From positions 2,170,001-2,234,000 of the forward strand of contig OY723271.1 in NCBI GenBank assembly GCA_963210315.1: a DNA stretch of 64,000 nt. Direction: 5' to 3'. Below, in pieces: positions 1 through 9,015 of the stretch. The position numbers and the translations under genes are program-made. Under the pieces are notes generated by a model. That model was given only the letters and a program-made list of their open reading frames with translations. It made no database searches and had not been told where the DNA came from. The stretch is from Rhynchopus euleeides. Lineage: Eukaryota; Euglenozoa; Diplonemea; Diplonemida; Diplonemidae. Within the stretch, counting starts at the first letter, position 1; each line of letters begins with the position of its first letter.

Positions 1-1320
1 TGCGCCATGTCCGCAACACACGCGCCACATCCAGACCAGCTTTGGAGGGAGGTAGCATCGCTTGGCGGATGTTCGGGTGTGTGCTGGGGCCGCCTTCGGA
101 TATTGGGTTATAATGTAGGCAGGAAGCGGTTACAGTGTAAGGAATCATTTGAGAAATGTACCCTAGGAAAATGGTAGCTAACTTGGCCCCAACATGGGGC
201 TGATCCTCGCAATCCTGAAGGCCTGGGGCCTCTCCAGCACTGTTTGAGGTGGATATGGTCTGACTGACCCCGAAAAAGCGGGTTTCTGTTGAGGAAAAGG
301 CTGTGGGCACCTCGGCCTTCTGACCACCTCGACCTCAGAGAGAGGGCAGCTCACAGGAGCTTAAGTTGATCCGTGTGGTGAGGCAGCAGCAACATGGCGC
401 AGCAACATGCCGACACACCAAACGTCCTCCCTTCGAGGCGAGTGCACCAGGAGGGGAAGCCCGGGTCGGCGCCCCCCTGGCCTGAGGTCCTGCCTGATAT
501 CCTGCCTGATAATTGACGGTCCCGGGTTCAAAACCCGCTCAGGTGCTGCGTGTCGTCGACACCGTGACTGCGGCAGTCGACATCCCAGACGGGTCGCCCC
601 TCCTCTGTGCAAAGTACATCGGGCGAGGCTCCCCTCGGGGGAACGCCGTCGGGAGATGTGCTGGAGCCACCGCGCTCGATTCTGGGTTGTCCGCCATGTG
701 CTGTCATGGAGCCTGCGTATTCGGGCGTGAAAACCGTAGGTGGTGGTTCGATTCCCAGAACTTGGGTAGGATATCCTATGGGATAACCTCCACGGGATGT
801 TGCTTCTCGCGTTGGATATCCTACGCCAAGGTGGAACCCTGCAGAAGACACGAGAGTAACAGCGAGGGACATCCCACGGATATCCCGCTTTGTCACCTCT
901 CTGTTCCCTCGGGTACCCCGAGAGAACGTCACCCCCCTTCGGCCTGGGCTTGTGGCACTGGCTGGGCTGCTTCTTGTACAGATCGATGGAGTGAACGCGC
1001 TGGGTTATTGCGCCAGGTGCTAGCTTCGGCAAACTGCAGCAGAGTGGGTGGCTCTCCAGTTGTGCTGGGAAGACACTGCGGACACCCCTCCACCGCCCAC
1101 CCCCCCCCCCCCTAGGGCTATGATGGGAAGGAAACGCGTTTCCATCGAATAATCGAAAATAAGGAAACGGAAACGGAAACGTTTCCTTATTTTGAGGAAA
1201 CGCCCCCTTTGCACTGGGGAAGCAGGGGAAACAACACACGTTTACCACAGTCGCTTGGACTTCCCCTGGTCTGACAGGATCTCCGGACCGGTCCACAGTG
1301 AAGCCAGGTAAACAATAGCT
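1..1320. other. No gene recognised
   Basis: Short open frames on both strands look like chance frames, with no domain or conserved motif. A perfect 14-bp inverted repeat (1156-1169 and 1180-1193, arm AAAATAAGGAAACG) flanks a short GGAAAC-rich spacer. Two tRNA-like T-arm motifs (near 525-540 and 748-760) lack the rest of a tRNA fold. Confidence 0.6.
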
Positions 1321-1637
1321 GTGACCCCCCTTAACGATAATCCATTATCGTATGGGGGTCTTCGCTGGTCAACAAACTTCGACAAACTTCGTCGTTCGTC
1401 ACATAATTAGGAAAACGGCTGTTTCAGGGGGTTTTTCACCGAAGACGGCAGTGTTCTGACGACGACGACAGGGGTCTTCGACAAAAGCTTCGTCAGCGAA
1501 GACCCCCCCCCAAAAATGAATTAAAAACCGGTTTTTCGGGGATTCTCGCTGTTCGTCACCTGTCGTCAAATTTCGACAAAATTCGACAATTTTCACCTAA
1601 ACCGACGGAAAATGCACCAAAATGCACCACCCACAGC

Positions 1638-3324
1638 CTGGGTCGGCCCAGGGTCTGGACACCACTCCTGGACCCGGCCCAGTACGGGCGAGATCGGCCC
1701 ATAGCCGGCCCAGCACTGCCGAGATCGGCCCATAGCCGGCCCAGCACTGCCGAGATCGGCCCATAGCCGGCCCAGTACGGGCGAGATCGGCCCATAGCCG
1801 TCCCAGCACTGCCGAGATCGGCCCATAGCCGGCCCAGTACGGGCGAGATCGGCCCATAGCCGGCCCAGCACTGCCGAGATCGGCCCATGTCCGGCCCAGT
1901 ACGGGCGAGATCGGCCCATAGCCGGCCCAGCACTGCCGAGATCGGCCCATAGCCGGCCCAGTACGGGCGAGATCGGCCCATGTCCGGCCCAGTACGGCCG
2001 AGATCGGCCCGTAGCCGGCCCAGCACTGCCGAGATCGGCCCATAGCCGGCCCAGTACGGGCGAGATCGGCCCATAGCCGGCCCAGCACTGCCGAGATCGG
2101 CCCATGTCCGGCCCAGTACGGGCGAGATCGGCCCATAGCCGGCCCAGCACTGCCGAGATCGGCCCATAGCCGGCCCAGTACGGGCGAGATCGGCCCATGT
2201 CCGGCCCAGTACGGCCGAGATCGGCCCGTAGCCGGCCCAGCACTGCCGAGATCGGCCCATAGCCGGCCCAGTACGGGCGAGATCGGCCCATAGCCGGCCC
2301 AGCACTGCCGAGATCGGCCCATGTCCGGCCCAGTACGGGCGAGATCGGCCCATAGCCGGCCCAGCACTGCCGAGATCGGCCCATAGCCGGCCCAGTACGG
2401 GCGAGATCGGCCCATGTCCGGCCCAGTACGGCCGAGATCGGCCCGTAGCCGGCCCAGCACTGCCGAGATCGGCCCATAGCCGGCCCAGTACGGGCGAGAT
2501 CGGCCCATAGCCGTCCCAGCACTGCCGAGATCGGCCCATAGCCGGCCCAGTACGGGCGAGATCGGCCCATAGCCGGCCCAGCACTGCCGAGATCGGGCCA
2601 TGTCCGGCCCAGCACTGCCGAGATCGGCCCATAGCCGGCCCAGTACGGGCGAGATCGGCCCATGTCCGGCCCAGTACGGCCGAGATCGGCCCGTAGCCGG
2701 CCCAGCACTGCCGAGATCGGCCCATAGCCGGCCCAGTACGGGCGAGATCGGCCCATAGCCGTCCCAGCACTGCCGAGATCGGCCCATAGCCGGCCCAGCA
2801 CTGCCGAGATCGGCCCATAGCCGGCCCAGTACGGGCGAGATCGGCCCATAGCCGGCCCAGCACTGCCGAGATCGGCCCATGTCCGGCCCAGTACGGGCGA
2901 GATCGGCCCATAGCCGGCCCAGCACTGCCGAGATCGGCCCATGTCCGGCCCAGTACGGGCGAGATCGGCCCATAGCCGGCCCAGCACTGCCGAGATCGGC
3001 CCATAGCCGGCCCAGTACTGCCGAGATCGGCCCATGTCCGGCCCAGTACGTGCGAGATCGGCCCGTAGCCGGCCCAGCACTGCCGAGATCGGCCCATGTC
3101 CGGCCCAGTACGTGCGAGATCGGCCCATAGCCGGCCCAGTACGGGCGAGATCGGCCCATGTCCGGCCCAGTACGGGCGAGATCGGCCCATAGCCGGCCCA
3201 GCACTGCCGAGATCGGCCCATAGCCGGCCCAGTACGTGCGAGATCGGCCCATAGCCGGCCCAGTACTGCCGAGATCGGCCCATGTCCGGCCCAGTACGGG
3301 CGAGATCGGCCCATAGCCGGCCTA
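1638..3324. repeat. 31-bp minisatellite, block 1 (about 54 units)
   Basis: Tandem units of 31 bp, typically CAGCACTGCCGAGATCGGCC followed by CATAGCCGGCC. Alternate units carry CAGTACGGGC in place of CAGCACTGCC. A variant with GTACGGCC recurs at 1981, 2198, 2415 and 2663, spacings of 217, 217 and 248 bp (7, 7 and 8 units), which indicates higher-order duplication. Because 31 is one more than a multiple of three and no unit contains a stop, three minus frames stay open for over 550 codons each and read the same 31-residue peptide in different phases. I treat these as repeat artefacts, not genes. The first unit (1638-1672) is of the block 2 type. Confidence 0.95.
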
Positions 3325-3332
3325 GTCGTAGG

Positions 3333-3545
3333 ATGCTGAACGAAGACAGCCAGCAGGCGCTGCTCTTCGATGACTACTCCACAGAGACGAAGATCACGAC
3401 ACTCGTGGTCACAGACGTGCAGGCCTCGACCCTCTGCTTGGAGAAGTCTTTCGAGGGAATGCGGAAGGCGCTAGAAATCCACAACCATGTGATCCGGAAG
3501 TGCATTGCGGGCATGGCGGGTATGAGGCAGGACATCGTCAGTGTC
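3333..3545 (+). pseudogene. Class III adenylate/guanylate cyclase catalytic-domain exon fragment
   Basis: The only non-repetitive coding-like stretch in this locus. After an acidic lead-in from MLNEDSQQ it reads TTLVVTDVQASTLCLEKSFE and then a helix ending HNHVIRKCIAGMAG. This matches the N-terminal part of a class III nucleotidyl cyclase domain: the T-D-[IV]-x-x-S-T core with the metal-binding Asp, an L-[WE]-rich helix, and the H-x-x-[IL]-[IR]-R helix. The rest of the catalytic domain (second metal Asp, adenine-binding and transition-state residues) is not found nearby. An AG lies just before it (CCGGCCTAG) and a GTATGAG donor-like site right after GMAG, so it could be one exon with minisatellite-filled introns, or a stranded fragment. 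Fragment homology is fairly clear; function is unlikely unless distant exons exist. Confidence 0.55.
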
Positions 3546-4605
3546 TGGACAGCACTCCTGGGCTCGGCCCAGGGACTGGACATCACTCCCTGGCTCGGCC
3601 CAGTGTCTGGACACCACTCCCTGGCTCGGCCCAGGGACTGGACAGCACTCCTGAGCTCGGCCCAGTGTCTGGACAGCACTCCTGGGCTCGGCCCAGGGTC
3701 TGGACACCACTCCCTGGCTCGGCCCAGGGTCTGGACATCACGCCCTGGCTCGGCCCAGTGTGGACAGCACTCCTGGGCTCGGCCCAGGGTCTGGACATCA
3801 CTCCTGGGCTCGGCCCAGTGTCTGGACACCACTCCCTGGCTCGGCCCAGTGTCTGGACATCACTCCTGGGCTCGGCCCAGTGTCTGGACACCACTCCCTG
3901 GCTCGGCCCAGTGTCTGGACATCACTCCTGGGCTCGGCCCAGTGTCTGGACACCACTCCCTGGCTCGGCCCAGGGTCTGGACATCACTCCTGGGCTCGGC
4001 CCAGTGTCTGGACATCACTCCTGGGCTCGGCCCAGTGTCTGGACACCACTCCCTGGCTCGGCCCAGGGTCTGGACATCACTCCTGGGCTCGGCCCAGTGT
4101 CTGGACAGCACTCCTGGGCTCGGCCCAGGGTCTGGACACCACTCCCTGGCTCGGCCCAGTGTCTGGACATCACTCCTGGGCTCGGCCCAGTGTCTGGACA
4201 CCACTCCCTGGCTCGGCCCAGGGTCTGGACATCACTCCTGGGCTCGGCCCAGTGTCTGGACATCACTCCTGGGCTCGGCCCAGTGTCTGGACACCACTCC
4301 CTGGCTCGGCCCAGGGTCTGGACATCACTCCTGGGCTCGGCCCAGTGTCTGGACAGCACTCCTGGGCTCGGCCCAGGGTCTGGACACCACTCCCTGGCTC
4401 GGCCCAGGGTCTGGACATCACTCCTGGGCTCGGCCCAGTGTCTGGACACCACTCCCTGGCTCGGCCCAGGGTCTGGACATCACTCCTGGGCTCGGCCCAG
4501 TGTCTGAACAGCACTCCTGGGCTCGGCCCAGTGTCTGGACACGACTCGTCGGCTCGGCCCAGTGGGTCGAGCCCAGGAGTGATGTCCAGACACTGTCTGG
4601 ACGGG
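3541..4605. repeat. 31-bp minisatellite, block 2 (about 34 units)
   Basis: Units of 31 bp built from CTGGACATCACTCCTGGGCT plus CGGCCCAGTGT, with CACC/AGC and GGG/TGT variants. A higher-order period of 248 bp (8 units) is visible between about 3860 and 4452. All plus frames and long stretches of the minus frames are open for the same arithmetic reason as block 1. The unit aligns position by position with those of blocks 1 and 3 through ACAGCACT and CTCGGCCCA. The array runs straight on from the cyclase fragment. Confidence 0.95.
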
Positions 4606-5286
4606 AAGCTCCCCGCAGTGAGTGGTCGGGGGCCGTGGCCACGACCTCGGGGTGATGTCCAGCCGAGCAGAACGTGGCACCCGGAGTACCGAGTGTTTGC
4701 TCCACTCAGAGGGGGTTCGATGCAGGACCCCTTCCCAGTCATGATCTCCTCAGTGCCTCCATCGATCCCCTCCGTCAGGGATCTTGCTGTGTGTAACATT
4801 AGCACAAGACCTAAACCCGCATCGCGTACCCATCCTTCGAAACCGTGCGATGTGCAATGTTGTGTTCATGTAGCTAGCTCGGAGAGTGTCTTAGCGAGCC
4901 CGCAAGGCTAGCTATATTTGCACCGTCCAACCAAATCTTGCTCAGCTTCGACTTGGCGCCGAGAGAGTTACGAGCGCTGCCCATAGAATCAGGTGTGCCG
5001 GGCGTGTGTGTCTTTATCAACACACGCAGACTCCTGCATACAGTAGACGGCCTACAGGCGAGGCGGAGTGTGACCTACTGTTGGGGGTGGTGAACTGGTC
5101 TGCGACGTCATCCTGCTGGTGTGCGACGTCTCCACCTCCTGCGGCACAGGGGGCCTTGTGATCTGGAGCGCTGGGGCAGCGCGGTGCAATGTCGGAGTGC
5201 GGACGGGCCAAGTCCCCCTGCTCCTGTGCATGCAGCGCAGATTTCTTGTTGCTGCGGTCCAGACAGCGGGCCGAGACCGGATGTGA
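4606..5286. other. Unique spacer between minisatellite blocks
   Basis: No protein domain recognised in any frame. An inverted copy of a block 2 unit starts near 4567 (GAGCCCAGGAGTGATGTCCAG), so the end of block 2 can fold back on itself. The rest is ordinary non-coding sequence with a short palindromic CTAGCT segment around 4870-4912. Confidence 0.5.
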
Positions 5287-6655
5287 TGTCGGCCCACCCT
5301 CGGGACATCACTGCCTGGCTCGGCCCACCCTCTGGACAGGACTGCGTGGCTCGGCCCATTCTCGGGACAGCACTGCCTAGCTCGGCCCACCCTCGGGACA
5401 GCACTGTCTGGCTCGGCCCGTTCTCGGGACAGCACTGTCTGGCTCGGCCCATTCTCGGGACAGCACTGTCTGGCTCGGCCCACCCTTGGGACAGCACTGC
5501 CTGGCTCGGCCCATTCTCGGGACAGCACTGCCTAGCTCGGCCCACCCTCGGGACAGCACTGTCTGGCTCGGCCCGTTCTCGGGACAGCACTGTCTGGCTC
5601 GGCCCATTCTCGGGACAGCACTGCCTGGCTCGGCCCATTCTCGGGACAGCACTGCCTAGCTCGGCCCACCCTCGGGACAGCACTGTCTGGCTCGGCCCGT
5701 TCTCGGGACAGCACTGTCTGGCTCGGCCCATTCTCGGGACAGCACTGTCTGGCTCGGCCCACCCTTGGGACAGCACTGCCTGGCTCGGCCCATTCTCGGG
5801 ACAGCACTGCCTAGCTCGGCCCACCCTCGGGACAGCACTGTCTGGCTCGGCCCGTTCTCGGGACAGCACTGTCTGGCTCGGCCCATTCTCGGGACAGCAC
5901 TGCCTGGCTCGGCCCATTCTCGGGACAGCACTGCCTAGCTCGGCCCACCCTCGGGACAGCACTGTCTGGCTCGGCCCGTTCTCGGGACAGCACTGTCTGG
6001 CTCGGCCCATTCTCGGGACAGCACTGTCTGGCTCGGCCCACCCTTGGGACAGCACTGCCTGGCTCGGCCCATTCTCGGGACAGCACTGCCTAGCTCGGCC
6101 CACCCTCGGGACAGCACTGTCTGGCTCGGCCCGTTCTCGGGACAGCACTGTCTGGCTCGGCCCATTCTCGGGACAGCACTGTCTGGCTCGGCCCATTCTC
6201 GGGACAGCACTGTCTGGCTCGGCCCACCCTTGGGACAGCACTGCCTGGCTCGGCCCATTCTCGGGACAGCACTGTCTGGCTCGGCCCGTTCTCGGGACAG
6301 CACTGCCTGGCTCGGCCCATTCTCGGGACATCACTGTCTGGCTCGGCCCACCCTTGGGACAGCACTGTCTGGCTCGGCCCGTTCTCGGGACAGCACTGTC
6401 TGGCTCGGCCCATTCTCGGGACAGCACTGTCTGGCTCGGCCCACCCTTGGGACAGCACTGCCTGGCTCGGCCCATTCTCGGGACAGCACTGTCTGGCTCG
6501 GCCCGTTCTCGGGACAGCACTGTCTGGCTCGGCCCACCCTTGGGACAGCACTGCCTGGCTCGGCCCATTCTCGGGACATCACTGTCTGGCTCGGCCCACC
6601 CTTGGAACAGCACTGTCTGGCTCGGCCCGTTCTCGGGACAGCACTGCCTGGCTCC
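5287..6655. repeat. 31-bp minisatellite, block 3 (about 44 units)
   Basis: Units of 31 bp built from CTCGGGACAGCACTGTCTGG plus CTCGGCCCATT, with C/T and CATT/CGTT/CACC variants. Identical sub-blocks recur every 279 bp (9 units), for example at 5377, 5656 and 5935 and at 5532, 5811 and 6090, so whole nine-unit segments were amplified. Open frames of over 500 codons on both strands are a by-product of a stop-free unit whose length is not a multiple of three. Confidence 0.95.
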
Positions 6656-6987
6656 GCTTCGTGCCAGCACGAGCACTAGCCGTTGCTCCTGCATTGCCCC
6701 AGGCGGCCAGCTCCCATCTTGGCTTGGCCCAGGATGACAGGTTGATCTCAATGTTTACCCGTGACACGGGCCCCGCCGTGCCTTCTCGTCCTGTGAGGGC
6801 TGAACAATGCACAGGGACCGCTCGACATTATTTTTTGGGTCCAAATGCGTGCTCCCAGCTAGGGGCCACCCAACTCCCCGCCCTTTTTTTTGCCTCCGAT
6901 TTGGCCCATTTTCGGCCCATTTTGCCCTGCACCAGCCTGCACTTTTTTGCACCGGCTAGCGAAGACCCCCTATGATGCGATAATCCA

Positions 6988-7102
6988 TTATCGTATACGA
7001 CCGGATACGATAATTATTATCGTATGCGATAACATACGATAATCCCATTATCGTATGTTATCGCATACGATAATAATTATCGTATCCGGTCGTATACGAT
7101 AA
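6988..7102. repeat. Perfect 56-bp-arm palindrome
   Basis: Arms 6988-7043 and 7047-7102 are exact reverse complements around a 3-nt centre (CCC). The arms consist of repeated TTATCGTAT/ATACGATAA words, so each arm is itself built of smaller palindromes. It is AT-rich in a GC-rich neighbourhood. It could be a cruciform-forming transposon end. Related 16-bp palindromes sit at 1344 and 6979. Confidence 0.9.
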
Positions 7103-7123
7103 CGGTATTATCGTATGCGATAC

Positions 7124-8353
7124 CCACCTGATTTTGCCCGAAACCAATCACCGAAATCTCCAGTTTACCACCGCCAAACGCCACCAAACTCCGCCAAGGG
7201 CCACAATCAGCCACAAAATGGAGATCACTACCATTCTCCCAGCCCCAGGAAGGGTAAGATGAGCCTGTGGGGTTGGTCAAGGACTGGTTTTCGTCTTCGG
7301 AAGGGTGCCGTTGGGAAGAATATTCGATTTGCTTGACCGCACGACGCCGTTGGGTGAAGGAGAAGCCGTACGGTACACTTCCTGTACCTGGACGGACCGG
7401 GGTTCGGTCCGTACTACAGGCCAAGCCCACTGCCCCCCCTATAACAGGGAGGAAGATAGCACTTGCACACCCGGACATTACTTGCACTGCATTCCTCCCC
7501 GGTTCCAGGCACATTATTGCACCGCGTGCAAGTCAGGGACCTGGAGTGCAAGTACATAGTGGACTCCAACTACCCTAGCGGGAGTCTGGGTACGGGAGTC
7601 TGAGACGCGAATGCGTGTCCTAGTCACATAGTGGGAGTCGCGAGATGGCCGCCCGTAGTACGGCTCAAATTTCAGCGGCCGGACAGGATTTCCAGCCATG
7701 TTGGGTGAGGCCATCCCTTCCCAAGTCGCATCCCACCGGCCGATATACCCACGTTCCGCATCCCGACCCAGCTTCGGTAAGGCTTCCACTACAAGCCTGA
7801 AGCTGAATGCCTGAAGTACCTCGCTGTGCCCAGTTCCCCTGCTACAGCCAGGTAGTGGGCTGCCTCCTTGTCGCGGTGCAGCAACAGTTCGTTGGTGGCG
7901 GTGAGGGGGTGCCGGCTTGGGCCGTGGCGAAAGAGATGATTCAGGGTGCTCTGCCTCGGTCACCCCGGCTTCAACTAGGCTAGCCCAACATCTTCCCTCA
8001 GTGTTCTCACAGGGGTGTCCTCAGTATCTGGGTCCCTACGGCAAGGCAGCGTACCAGGCTTTGCGAACCCGAAACAGGCTGTCCTGGTGGTTGCATACCG
8101 CCGCAAGCATGACCCTGTTGCTGCGTAGTCATGTTTTCCGTGAAGTGGGGTGGCGACAGGGTGTAAGTCACGAGGGGAAGGGCATATGGAACGGCCACTG
8201 CCCAGTCCCCAGCGCCCTCCGCCCCATAGGACATTCGATTTTTTGCAGGGAGCCACCACACAACACCGCACAACACCACCGAACGCCACCAAACCCCACT
8301 AAACTCCACCAAACTCCGCCAAACTCCACCAAACTCGGGTCAAAATCAGGTGG
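7124..8353. repeat. Segment bounded by inverted CCACCTGATTTTG repeats
   Basis: CCACCTGATTTTGCCCGA at 7124 is repeated in reverse at 8353 (with one extra base), and both ends continue into ACCACCAAACTCCGCC-like repeats (7170-7200 and 8280-8340). This suggests a 1.2-kb non-autonomous element. The interior has no recognisable coding region; 7553-7640 carries an end-like piece of the GTGGACTCCA/GCGGGAGTC repeat family. Confidence 0.45.
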
Positions 8354-8574
8354 CCGAGTTAAAAAAATGGTCCTGGGCACGACCTTAAACTACCTAAGAC
8401 CTAGGGAAGTCGTAAAACTCAACCCCACACCCCGAGGGCTCCCCCAGGCTGGTCCGCCTGGGCAACGGGGTCCCAGTGCATAGCACGGAGCACTGGGACA
8501 AAAGAGGGTCCGCCTTTTTCCGTCAACTCTGACATGGGGAGGGACAGCTGGAGCCACTGGCGGGGTGCTGTGTT

Positions 8575-8742
8575 GACTTCAGGGGGCTCCCAACGTGCTT
8601 CGGCACACCGGGTTCTTGGCCTGCGGCGGCATGGTAGTCGGTCAGAGAGGCCAGCGCTTGGTCGGGGACTACTCAGAGAGGGCGTGTGCGGACTTCAGGG
8701 GGCTCCCAACGTGCATCTGCACACCGGGTTCTTGGCCTGCGG
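8575..8742. repeat. Partial tandem duplication upstream of the LINE
   Basis: A 52-bp segment (GACTTCAGGGGGCTCCCAAC and on) occurs at 8575-8626 and again at 8691-8742, a period of 116 bp. It lies 270 bp upstream of the LINE ORF1 start. It could be part of a repeated 5' UTR or promoter, or of older flanking DNA. Confidence 0.7.
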
Positions 8743-9015
8743 ACGTAGATTGCCTAAAGGTTTAGAAACCGGCCGAGCCCGTGGGGGTGACGAACGTACT
8801 GCCGGCCCGGGATTGTCAAGGTTCTTTCCCCAGATGGCTCACCAGTACCACCAAACCACACGGAGAGCAAAACCGCCGGGGAGGGGGTGGGGGAAGGTGG
8901 GAAGGGCGGCATGCCGAACTACAGCAAGGATGGCCAACAATGCGATCACTGCAAACAAGGCATGGGACACAAGAGGGAAAAAAAAGGGGAACACAACTGA
9001 CACATCACACACACA

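Larger units (their letters stand above)
1338..7102. mobile_element. Candidate composite element holding the 31-bp minisatellites
   Basis: The left border (1338-1366) and right border (about 6956-6996) carry the same two motifs in inverted order: a CGATAATCCATTATCG-like palindrome and GGGGGTCTTCGCT. Between them lie three minisatellite blocks and a cyclase exon fragment. No target-site duplication was found. The 13-mer AGCGAAGACCCCC also occurs alone near 1495, 45397 and 51572, so it may be a widespread repeat end rather than the terminus of one 5.7-kb transposon. Unit status is an inference. Confidence 0.35.

Noticed and set aside
517..545. tRNA-like T-arm (GGGTTCAAAACCC) with a complementary CCTGAG/CTCAGG pair
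   Set aside because: Only 63 nt between the pairing ends and no D-arm or anticodon arm can be drawn.
1556..3314. Three overlapping minus-strand ORFs of over 550 codons in minisatellite block 1
   Set aside because: They are the same 31-residue peptide read in three phases of a stop-free 31-bp repeat; no non-repetitive domain.
5287..6655. CRISPR-like array
   Set aside because: Units are contiguous 31-bp tandem repeats without unique spacers, in a eukaryotic context.
5108..6751. ORFs of about 540 codons on both strands of minisatellite block 3
   Set aside because: Repeat arithmetic explains them; both strands open at once is not gene-like.
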